Source: JBGTLW01 sp964614575
GTDB taxonomy: Bacteria; Planctomycetota; Phycisphaerae; Phycisphaerales; Phycisphaeraceae
NCBI GenBank assembly: GCA_964614575.1
Contig: CAZTLX010000234.1
Coordinates: forward strand, 1 to 6,109
Length of the DNA stretch: 6,109 nucleotides
Direction of reading: 5' to 3'
Each line of letters begins with the position of its first letter. The stretch's first letter is position 1. Made by a program: the position numbers and the translations under genes. The notes beneath the pieces are model-generated. The model searched no databases, was not told the origin of the DNA, and saw only the letters and a program-made list of their open reading frames with translations. Positions 1-5,186 of this stretch are shown here, piece by piece.

Positions 1-7
1 AAATACC

Positions 8-38
8 CTGTCCACGACTTTTCCCCAGATTACCCACA
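8..38 (-). promoter_or_regulatory. Cluster of three DnaA-box-like 9-mers with 11-base phasing
   Basis: On the plus strand the 9-mers CTGTCCACG (8-16), TTTTCCCCA (19-27) and TTACCCACA (30-38) start exactly 11 bases apart. On the minus strand they read TGTGGGTAA, TGGGGAAAA and CGTGGACAG. Against the DnaA-box pattern TTWTNCACA (TTATCCACA or TTTTCCACA), the second and third match at 8 of 9 positions and the first at 6 of 9. Tandem boxes one helical turn apart are known from replication origins and DnaA-regulated promoters. An origin or a DnaA-controlled gene just left of the window is an inference; the boxes are imperfect and lie at the window edge. Confidence 0.45.
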
Positions 39-106
39 TATGATCGGACGTTGGCGGCGCGAGTTCGGGAAATGATGCGCGGTGCCTCTCTGCGTGGTCT
101 TGCCGC

Positions 107-862
107 TTACGGCTGGCGCAGCGTGCGGCGTTCGGTCGGTTGCGCGGGGGGGGTGGGTTGATCGTGCGCCACCGGTTTTGGGGGCGGGGGCGTCGGCTCG
201 TAGAGCGAGGGCGGATCGGGTTGGTCGAAGTCGAGGGTGACCACTTCATCCTCGGGGACGTCGGTGATCGGCGGCGGGGGAGCGGCGGCGGGGCGCTGGG
301 TCGCGCGTTCGATGACGCCGCGGTTCGGGCTGGCCAGCGCGGTGGTGGCGTCGGCGGGGGCCAGGGCGACCGGTCGGCGGGCGGGGTCGGGGTCGGGGTG
401 GGGCAGGATCGACCGCAGCGCACAACTGTTGACCCGGTTATAGAGCGCCAGCGTGTCGCGTTCGGAGACCTGGCGCAGCACGCGGGCGCGGAAGATACCG
501 CGGGCGGGGTTGTACCAGAACCCTGCCTGCTCCGATGAATCGGCGACGGGGTCGGGCGGGTGCTCGGCCAGGTCACCGGGCGGCGCGACATCGATCCACG
601 GGTGGTCGCGGCCAAGCAGCACGTTGATCGGCATCCGCTCGCCGAACCACGCCGGCTTGACGATCCGCAGGTACCCGCCGCGGGCGTCGCCCTCGGCACC
701 GAGCACGCGGTGCAGCGTCGCCGCCTCGTGCAAATCCGCCAACGACTGATGAACCGACTGCACCTCGTCGAGCGCGACCGTCTCCTGCCGGTGATAAAGC
801 ATCACCCCGACGACGATGCCGACGAGCATCAAGCCGATCATGCTGTCAATCACCAGGCGCAT
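107..862 (-). CDS. Single-pass membrane protein, pseudopilin-like, with proline-rich C-terminal tail
   Basis: I do not recognise the family with certainty. The 251-residue protein has a short N-terminus (MRLVIDS), one hydrophobic helix at about residues 8-23, a probable extracytoplasmic domain at about 24-153, and a low-complexity tail from about 154 to the end rich in Pro, Ala, Asp and Thr. An N-terminal helix followed by a helical stretch and then FWYNPARGIFRARV (115-128) recalls the type II secretion or type IV pilus pseudopilin layout. However, the prepilin peptidase site (Gly-Phe with Glu at +5) is absent, so processing is doubtful. The start is set at ATG 862: AAGGAG (868-873) lies five bases upstream. 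A GTG two codons earlier (868) would overlap that Shine-Dalgarno sequence and is less likely. The tail may be a cell-wall or periplasm-spanning linker. It sits alone, with gaps on both sides. The function is unknown. Confidence 0.8.
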   Translation of the reverse strand: MRLVIDSMIGLMLVGIVVGVMLYHRQETVALDEVQSVHQSLADLHEAATLHRVLGAEGDARGGYLRIVKPAWFGERMPINVLLGRDHPWIDVAPPGDLAEHPPDPVADSSEQAGFWYNPARGIFRARVLRQVSERDTLALYNRVNSCALRSILPHPDPDPARRPVALAPADATTALASPNRGVIERATQRPAAAPPPPITDVPEDEVVTLDFDQPDPPSLYEPTPPPPKPVAHDQPTPPAQPTERRTLRQP

Positions 863-867
863 ACACA

Positions 868-873
868 CTCCTT
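868..873 (-). promoter_or_regulatory. Ribosome binding site that fixes the start at 862
   Basis: AAGGAG on the minus strand is separated by five bases (TGTGT) from ATG 862. It is the clearest Shine-Dalgarno sequence in the window and argues against the GTG at 868 as start. Confidence 0.8.
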
Positions 874-1324
874 GGATCGATCGGGGCGCATCCCGCGCCC
901 GCGAAAGGTGTACGATTCGCCGGCCGCCGCGACCACCGCGCTAAGGCGGACGCCTGATAAAAGGGCGGTGATTTTGACGGTTGTAACGATTGCTTGAAAT
1001 CCCAAACGCGAAACCCGCAAGGGGCATCTGATTCACCCGCCGCAATAAAAATGCAAATCATGAATCGACTTGGCGCACTCGGCGTCCCGGCGATTCAAAT
1101 GATTGACCGGTTCTGGAGTGGTCCCTGTTGAAGGCCGGAACACGGATGCGTGAGGCGAGCTCGCGCGTGGTGTCGCGCCCGCGGGCGTATCGGTTTCGTG
1201 AAGCGGCAAGCGGCGATTGCGGCTTCGCCGGCTGGGTGATGGGGGTCGCCTCAAACCGACCGCTCGCTTTGTTTCGGAGTTGTCGCTCCTTTCGGATGAC
1301 GAAGTTCGATTTTCGGATTTTTTC
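874..1324. other. Non-coding gap of about 450 bases
   Basis: Both strands have open frames here, but none has a good ribosome binding site or a protein-like sequence, and the peptides are rich in Arg, Ser and Pro as is typical of GC-rich shadows. The stretch contains an AT-rich patch (1045-1062), a 12-base perfect palindrome CGCCCGCGGGCG (1176-1187), a 10-base palindrome GCGAGCTCGC (1156-1165) and three copies of TTTCGGA near its right end. No tRNA, clear terminator or convincing -35/-10 pair was found. The promoter of the gene ending at 107 should lie here on the minus strand, but I could not place it. Confidence 0.6.
1272..1317 (+). repeat. Three direct copies of TTTCGGA
   Basis: TTTCGGA occurs at 1272-1278, 1290-1296 and 1311-1317, with starts 18 and 21 bases apart, directly downstream of the 3' end of the minus-strand gene 1325-1957. 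The first two copies flank a weak hairpin (GGAG, six-base loop, CTCC, 1276-1289). The function is unknown and it may be chance or decayed sequence. Confidence 0.4.
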
Positions 1325-1957
1325 CTACCCGCGCAGCGCCCGTTCGACCGCACGCTCGAATAGCGTCGCCGCATCGACTTCGTACGGCTCATCCGGCACG
1401 CCCGCTTCATTCACGATGGTTTGAACTTCACGAACGAAGGCCGCGAGTTCCGCGGGGGCGACCTCGCTGCGCGGCCGACCGTTGCGGCTGACCCGCGGGG
1501 CGAGGTCGTTGACCACCTGCCCGTCGATCGATCCCTCCGCCACGCCGCGCACCAGCCTCTGCAGCAGCCGGGTGAGCGCCTCGGTGTCGTGGGTCGGTTT
1601 CGCGACGCCGCGCTGCACGTGCTCGGCGACGTAGTAAAACAGCGCGGCGTTGATCGCGTGGTCGCCGCCGATCGCCCGGGCCACCCGCGTCGCCTGCTCC
1701 GGCGACAGCTCCCGAGCCTCGACGCGATCGCGTACGTCGTAGATCACCGTGACCATTCGGCTTTTCTGCTCATCCGGCACGGAGGTCTTGGCGATCTGTT
1801 CGACCCAAACGCTGGCGACGAACGAGCCGGGGTCGCGGGCGATGAGCAGCGCGGTGACGATCACGACGACCAGGCCCAGCAGCAGGACGACGGCGAAGGG
1901 CCAGATGATGGCGCGGCAGCCGGCGGGCGCGGGTTCGGCGGGGGGCGGGGTTGTCAT
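1325..1957 (-). CDS. Hypothetical single-pass membrane protein
   Basis: The family is not recognised. The 210-residue protein starts with a Pro/Ala-rich cytoplasmic-like segment (1-15) and then one strong hydrophobic helix at about 17-40 (IIWPFAVVLLLGLVVVIVTA region), followed by Arg-Asp. The remaining 165 residues or so form a soluble, mostly helical, charged domain. Notable stretches are a segment around 60-75 (VPDEQKSRMVTVIYD) and ELSPEQATRVARAIGGD (about 83-99). The last third, which contains a Pro-Arg-rich patch near 155-163, ends in an amphipathic helix. No catalytic motif is visible. Cys14 lies before the helix but is not in a lipobox (it is followed by Arg-Ala and preceded by Gly, with no hydrophobic segment upstream). 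No Shine-Dalgarno sequence precedes the ATG; a TACCAT element lies six bases upstream. It is separated from fapA by a terminator, so it is probably transcribed alone. Confidence 0.82.
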   Translation of the reverse strand: MTTPPPAEPAPAGCRAIIWPFAVVLLLGLVVVIVTALLIARDPGSFVASVWVEQIAKTSVPDEQKSRMVTVIYDVRDRVEARELSPEQATRVARAIGGDHAINAALFYYVAEHVQRGVAKPTHDTEALTRLLQRLVRGVAEGSIDGQVVNDLAPRVSRNGRPRSEVAPAELAAFVREVQTIVNEAGVPDEPYEVDAATLFERAVERALRG

Positions 1958-1963
1958 CGCGTT

Positions 1964-1969
1964 ATGGTA
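1964..1969 (-). promoter_or_regulatory. Possible -10 element of the 210-residue membrane protein gene
   Basis: On the minus strand TACCAT (4 of 6 to TATAAT) ends six bases before the ATG at 1957, and no Shine-Dalgarno sequence intervenes. If used, the transcript would start at or next to the start codon. No -35 hexamer is visible at 16-18 bases, so the call is weak. Confidence 0.3.
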
Positions 1970-2020
1970 AGGCGGCGCGAACCGAGGGGTGGTCCCCGCG
2001 GCTGCACGGGCGTCGGAGGG

Positions 2021-2068
2021 TAAAAACGGGGATCGGCCGAGGCGCTTCCAGCGCCCCGGCCGGCCCGT
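2021..2068 (-). terminator. Intrinsic terminator of fapA
   Basis: Read on the minus strand, the RNA starts 15 bases after the fapA stop. It forms ACGGG (2068-2064) with CCCGU (2030-2026), CGGCCG (2062-2057) with CGGCCG (2039-2034), and GGCGCU (2055-2050) with AGCGCC (2046-2041). That is 17 pairs closed by a GGA loop, with one C/A mismatch in the upper stem and a small internal loop lower down. The last stem base runs directly into a U tract (UUUUUA). This is a textbook Rho-independent layout and separates fapA from the gene at 1325-1957. Confidence 0.85.
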
Positions 2069-2083
2069 GGGGTCAGACGATGG

Positions 2084-3535
2084 TTACGCCGCCAGGCGGG
2101 TCTGGGCGATCTGCCCGAACAGGCCGCTGCGCCCGTTGGGGTAGGCGTAGATCAGGTTGTCGTGCGCATCGCGGGTGATGTGGATCGGTCCGGTGACGGT
2201 GCGCTGGACGACGAAGATGGCGGTGGGGGTGTGGATTTCGACGCCGGCGAACAGTTTGTTTTGCACCGTCACATCGAAGACGCGTTTGGCTTCGATGCGG
2301 CTGCGGAGGGTGCCCAGCCCGTTGCGGGCCTGATCGAGTTTGTCGTTGAGCGCATCGATGCGCTGGCTTAGTTGGGCAAACTGTTCCCAGCCGGTCGCGG
2401 TCCGCTCGCGTGTGGCGGTCGCGGAATCGAATTGTTGCCGCTCGTTGACGCGTTGTGAGCGTTCCTGCTCGAGGGCGGCGATGATCTGGTCGAGGCGTGC
2501 GGCCATCGGTTCGAGGGCGGGCACCGATCCGATGCGGATGACGGTGCGGACGCCGGCCTCGGAGCCGAGGTTGCGGCAGGTGAGGGCGCCGGCGACGCAC
2601 AGCTCGCCGCCGAGGATGACCGCGTGATCGGCCAGGACGCTGCCGCGGGCGTCGACGTACGCGTTGATGATCTCGCGCTCGACGGCCAGATCGCCGGCGA
2701 CATGAACGTTGACTTCGCGGAGGTAGCGTGCGGTCATATCGCCGCCGACTTTGGCGAGGCCGATATCGCGTCCGGCGAACCCGCCGCGGACCTGGAGGTC
2801 GCCGCCGCAGGTCAATTTGGCGGCCTCAATGATCCCGCTGATGACGACGTTGCCGGTGGCTTTGACCTCGAAGCGGTCGCGGACGTCACGGTTAATCACG
2901 ATATCGCCGACGAAGTCGAGGTTGCCGGTGTGGAAATCGACGTTGCGTTCGATGTGAAGCAGTTGCTGGATGCTGGCTTTGCCGCGGGAGCGGGAGAGGA
3001 CGCCCGCGCGGTTGGCGACGATCTGGCCATCGGACCGGATGGTGATCGAATCGTCGTGCTTGAGGTGGCACTCGTGGCCATCGCGGGCGGGCAAGGCGGT
3101 ACCGAGGACGTCATACCCCGATTTGCCGGGGGTCGACTTGTGGATCTGGCCCAGGGTCTGCCCCGGGCTGACGCTGATGAAGGAGGTGCATTCGTAGAAG
3201 TTGACGCGCCCCTCGTCGTCGTTCTGGTCATCAGCCTTCGTGCCCGGCTGATCGATCAGCCACTCGATACGGCCATCTGTGCCCGGGACCGGTTCCACGC
3301 CCTTCGCGATGACCGCACGGACGGTTCGGCCCGGCTCGGGGGGCACCGCGAGCGCTTGCTCCACCGCCGCATCCAGCTCGGCAGTGGGCTTGATCCCCGC
3401 CTGCTCAAGAAGCGTTTTTCGGAACGCAGGCGTGATCATCTCACGCTGCACACCCGGCTCGATGACCAACCAGGCACACATCCGGTCGGGACGGATTTCC
3501 ACGCGGATCAGGGCAACCGCATCGACGGCAGGCAT
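2084..3535 (-). CDS. fapA: FapA family (DUF342) polymer-forming protein
   Basis: The 483-residue cytoplasmic protein shows the FapA/DUF342 layout. An N-terminal domain (about 1-180) carries the hallmark Gly-Val-Glu-Pro-x-x-Gly-x-Asp-Gly-Arg-Ile-Glu run (79-91) and GKSGYDVLGTALPARDG (137-153). A right-handed beta-helix of short repeats follows (about 195-335), with Gly-Asp/Gly-Asn turns such as GDIVINRDV (210-218), GNVVISGIIEA (228-238), GGDLQVRGGF (244-253) and AGDLAVEREIINAYV (280-294). After it come a coiled coil (about 341-417) and a final beta-rich piece (418-483). In Vibrio a FapA protein controls polar flagellar localisation, and in many bacteria these genes sit beside fliA or flagellar loci; no flagellar gene is visible here. 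An in-frame TGA five codons upstream limits the start, and GGAG (3541-3544) lies five bases before the ATG. The length is usual for the family. The family call is firm; the cellular role is inferred. Confidence 0.93.
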   Translation of the reverse strand: MPAVDAVALIRVEIRPDRMCAWLVIEPGVQREMITPAFRKTLLEQAGIKPTAELDAAVEQALAVPPEPGRTVRAVIAKGVEPVPGTDGRIEWLIDQPGTKADDQNDDEGRVNFYECTSFISVSPGQTLGQIHKSTPGKSGYDVLGTALPARDGHECHLKHDDSITIRSDGQIVANRAGVLSRSRGKASIQQLLHIERNVDFHTGNLDFVGDIVINRDVRDRFEVKATGNVVISGIIEAAKLTCGGDLQVRGGFAGRDIGLAKVGGDMTARYLREVNVHVAGDLAVEREIINAYVDARGSVLADHAVILGGELCVAGALTCRNLGSEAGVRTVIRIGSVPALEPMAARLDQIIAALEQERSQRVNERQQFDSATATRERTATGWEQFAQLSQRIDALNDKLDQARNGLGTLRSRIEAKRVFDVTVQNKLFAGVEIHTPTAIFVVQRTVTGPIHITRDAHDNLIYAYPNGRSGLFGQIAQTRLAA

Positions 3536-3540
3536 ATACG

Positions 3541-3571
3541 CTCCGGGTCAATTCTCTCCTGTTTTATCGGG
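3541..3571 (-). promoter_or_regulatory. fapA ribosome binding site and sigma-28-like -10 element
   Basis: On the minus strand GGAG (3541-3544) is the ribosome binding site, five bases from the ATG. Further upstream CCCGATAA (3571-3564) matches 7 of 8 bases of the flagellar sigma-28 (FliA) -10 consensus GCCGATAA and would give a leader of about 20 bases. No TAAA -35 element lies 15 bases upstream (GTTT is found instead), so promoter use is uncertain. A housekeeping reading (GATAAA, 4 of 6, weak TTTCCG -35) is also possible. Confidence 0.3.
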
Positions 3572-3619
3572 TCCCGCCCCACGCGGAAACTCCCTTATCC
3601 CCGGGCCCAACGCAACCCG

Positions 3620-3700
3620 CTATCCGTTTGTATCGTCCGTTTTTGCCGCCGGATGAGTGGATTGGGCGTCCGCCGGCCAAGATGACCACGAATCAGTCAT
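3620..3700 (-). CDS. Possible 26-residue leader ORF upstream of fapA
   Basis: A short frame starts with ATG at 3700, preceded by GAGAGG three bases upstream (spacing tighter than ideal), and stops with TAG at 3620-3622, ending 84 bases before the fapA start. The peptide begins MTDSWSSWPADAQS and resembles no family I know. It could be an upstream ORF or simply chance; there is no amino-acid run that would suggest an attenuation leader. Confidence 0.2.
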   Translation of the reverse strand: MTDSWSSWPADAQSTHPAAKTDDTNG

Positions 3701-3764
3701 TTACCTCTCGGGTGTTTTATGGAGCACGTGGGCGCTCAACCGGGACACCGAGGGTGATCCGCCA

Positions 3765-3854
3765 GTTAAAGCCCCGCAAAAATTAGGGTATGTACTTAGC
3801 TTCGACCTCGGGGCGTGGATCGTGGCCTTACGTTTAAGCCCCGGGCGTCCCCGG
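3765..3854 (-). repeat. Paired GTTWAAGCCCCG repeats associated with weak hairpins
   Basis: GTTAAAGCCCCG (3765-3776) and GTTTAAGCCCCG (3832-3843) differ at one of 12 bases and start 67 bases apart. Read on the minus strand, each is GGGGCTT(T)AAAC-like and forms the 3' arm of a possible hairpin. One is CCGGG/CCCGG with a four-base loop (3841-3854). The other is GCCCCG/CGGGGC (3771-3776 with 3809-3814) with a 32-base loop. They follow the stop of the GGDEF gene, so tandem weak terminators or 3'-end stabilisers are possible. The U tracts are too short for a firm call. Confidence 0.35.
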
Positions 3855-3877
3855 CGTGGGCGATGCGCGAGGTGGAT

Positions 3878-4921
3878 TTACACGCTGATCGTGACGGGCG
3901 CGGCCTGATCGGGATAGGCGATGACCTGCGTCTCGGGCTGGGCCTTGGCGGCGTACATCGCGTGATCGGCCTGGTTGATGAACTGCTCGATGCCCGTCGC
4001 CCCGCCACGCCGCAGCGTGGTCAGGCCCAGGCTCATGCTCAGCTTGCCGGTGAAACCGGTCGGGGCCAGCGCCGCATTGGCGTCGGCGGCAAACTGCTCG
4101 GTCACGCGCTGGCCCACCGCCAACGCCTCGTCAAAATCGGTGTGGCACAGCAGCAGCACAAACTCGTCGCCCCCGAAACGCCCGGCGACATCGCTGGACC
4201 GGCAGTTGGCGATCAGCACGCGCGCGGCCAGGTTGAGCATCGCGTCGCCCTGCTGATGGCCCAGGGCGTCGTTGAGCTGCTTGAACCCGTCGAGGTCCAT
4301 GAGCATCAACGCCAGGTCGTCGCCGCGACGGTTGGCCTCGGCGATCTGCCGGTCCAGCGCTTCGTTGAACGCCCGGCGGTTGGCCAGGCCGGTCAGCGGG
4401 TCGGTCGCGGCGATCGCGGCCAGTTGATCGACCATCGCCTGCAACTGATCGTTCTTGAGCCGCACCTCTTCCATGAGTTGCGCGTTCTGGCGCTTGATAC
4501 GGTACAGCGCCATGTTCTTCTCGATGATCACCGGCAGGCTGAACAGGTAATCGCCCGCCTTCACGACGTAGTCGTACGCGCCCTGCTGCACCGCGCGGAT
4601 CGCGTTCTCCAGGATGCCCTCGGCGGTGACGAAAACCACCGGCAGGCCCGGCCGTTTCTGCAACAGCTCCGGCAGCAGCTCGAGCCCGAGCCCGTCGGGC
4701 AGGTTCATGTCGCAGATGACCAGGTCGATGGGGTCGATGTTGAACGTGCGGGCTTCGGCGAGCGTGGCCACGTGGCGGATCGCGCCGGCCCCGAAGTGGT
4801 CTTCGATGCACTCGCGCATCAGCTCGGCGGTGTCGGGGTCGTCTTCGATCAGCAACAGGCGCGGCGGGGCCGCGGACTCGGTTACACCATTCGTGATCGT
4901 CAGGGGCGTCTTCTCACACAT
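3878..4921 (-). CDS. Response regulator diguanylate cyclase (receiver-GGDEF)
   Basis: The 347-residue protein has a receiver domain (about 20-135) and a GGDEF domain (about 170-335) joined by a probable coiled-coil helix (136-170). Receiver residues are complete: acidic pocket Glu26-Asp27-Asp28, phosphoacceptor Asp71 (VICDMNLPDG), Thr99 (VVFVTAEG) and Lys121. The GGDEF domain has DPLTGLANRRAF (174-185), metal ligand Asp209 (MLMDLDGFKQLND) and an intact GGDEF at 250-254. The inhibitory site RSSD (241-244) lies five residues before GGDEF, as in PleD, so product feedback by c-di-GMP is expected. It should condense two GTP into c-di-GMP after phosphorylation-driven dimerisation. The usual Gly-Arg-Asn after AMYAAK is replaced by AQPETQ. 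No partner histidine kinase lies in the window. The start has only a weak CAGG upstream (AGG seven bases before the ATG). The domain call is certain; the process controlled is not visible. Confidence 0.97.
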   Translation of the reverse strand: MCEKTPLTITNGVTESAAPPRLLLIEDDPDTAELMRECIEDHFGAGAIRHVATLAEARTFNIDPIDLVICDMNLPDGLGLELLPELLQKRPGLPVVFVTAEGILENAIRAVQQGAYDYVVKAGDYLFSLPVIIEKNMALYRIKRQNAQLMEEVRLKNDQLQAMVDQLAAIAATDPLTGLANRRAFNEALDRQIAEANRRGDDLALMLMDLDGFKQLNDALGHQQGDAMLNLAARVLIANCRSSDVAGRFGGDEFVLLLCHTDFDEALAVGQRVTEQFAADANAALAPTGFTGKLSMSLGLTTLRRGGATGIEQFINQADHAMYAAKAQPETQVIAYPDQAAPVTISV

Positions 4922-5139
4922 AGCGCGGCCTGGACCATGGGGGCGGGGCGGGAGGCGGCGCGATACACATCAATCCACGCCGCCATCGGTCGTCATCGGG
5001 TCAATCGAATACCTGAATTAGCCGAGGCGGGGTTTAACCGAACCGATGCCCGATTCACCCCCAAGCTTCCGATTTGCGCGGGGAGCGGGCGAGTCGCAGT
5101 GTCCCTTAAACTCACGGGCGACCGATGCTTCACCGATCA

Positions 5140-5166
5140 GGCAAGCCCGCCCGCGCAGCGCTTGCC
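5140..5166 (+). promoter_or_regulatory. Inverted repeat over the promoter of the solute-binding protein gene
   Basis: GGCAAGC (5140-5146) and GCTTGCC (5160-5166) form a perfect 7-base inverted repeat with a 13-base spacer. It covers the -35 position of the TACAAT promoter (expected at about 5151-5156) and ends seven bases before the -10. This position fits an operator for a dimeric regulator. Because it lies upstream of the predicted transcript start, an RNA hairpin of this gene is less likely. Confidence 0.4.
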
Positions 5167-5173
5167 CAAACCG

Positions 5174-5179
5174 TACAAT
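5174..5179 (+). promoter_or_regulatory. -10 element TACAAT with transcript start predicted at the start codon
   Basis: TACAAT matches TATAAT at 5 of 6 bases and ends seven bases before ATG 5187. A start about seven bases downstream of the -10 would make the mRNA leaderless or nearly so. No Shine-Dalgarno sequence occurs in between. No good -35 hexamer is visible at 5151-5156 (CCGCGC), so activator help or an inverted-repeat-binding regulator would be plausible. Confidence 0.45.
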
Positions 5180-5186
5180 CCCACCC

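Larger units (their letters stand above)
3536..3877. other. Intergenic region between the GGDEF gene and fapA
   Basis: This 342-base region is the 3' flank of the receiver-GGDEF gene and the 5' flank of fapA. It holds a possible promoter near 3564-3571, a doubtful 26-residue ORF and a pair of 12-base direct repeats at 3765-3843. I compared the leader by eye with the GEMM c-di-GMP riboswitch pattern and found no match. The strand has no obvious terminator with a long U tract after the GGDEF gene. Confidence 0.6.
4922..5186. other. Divergent intergenic region between the GGDEF gene and the solute-binding protein gene
   Basis: This 265-base region must hold the promoters of two divergent genes. 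Three copies of ACCGATG are present: 4984-4990 on the minus strand and 5042-5048 and 5121-5127 on the plus strand. ACCGAT recurs at 5132-5137. A TTGACC hexamer lies on the minus strand at 4999-5004, but no -10 sits at the right spacing from it. The plus-strand end holds an inverted repeat and a TACAAT element, listed separately. No small gene or RNA gene is apparent. Confidence 0.55.

Noticed and set aside
20..43. Possible start of a minus-strand gene at ATG 43-41 running off the left edge
   Set aside because: The frame is open for 13 codons to position 1, but it has no Shine-Dalgarno sequence, the peptide resembles nothing known, and the sequence is better explained as DnaA-like boxes.
1216..1231. 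CGGC-TTC-GCCG hairpin in the 450-base gap
   Set aside because: The stem has only four pairs with no U tract, as expected by chance in such GC-rich DNA.
1304..1312. GTTCGATT resembling a tRNA T-loop
   Set aside because: There is no acceptor, D or anticodon arm at the right distance on either strand.
1033..1410. 125-codon minus-strand frame in the gap after the unknown membrane protein gene
   Set aside because: It overlaps the 3' end of the gene at 1325-1957, is Arg/Ser-rich and lacks a ribosome binding site, so it is most likely spurious.
2624..3685. 353-codon open frame on the plus strand
   Set aside because: It is antisense to fapA and mirrors its codons (Asp/Ala/Val-rich repeats opposite the beta-helix). 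It has no ribosome binding site or known domain.
3536..3877. c-di-GMP riboswitch upstream of fapA
   Set aside because: It was considered because of the neighbouring diguanylate cyclase, but the conserved GEMM core and tetraloop-receptor pattern was not found by eye.
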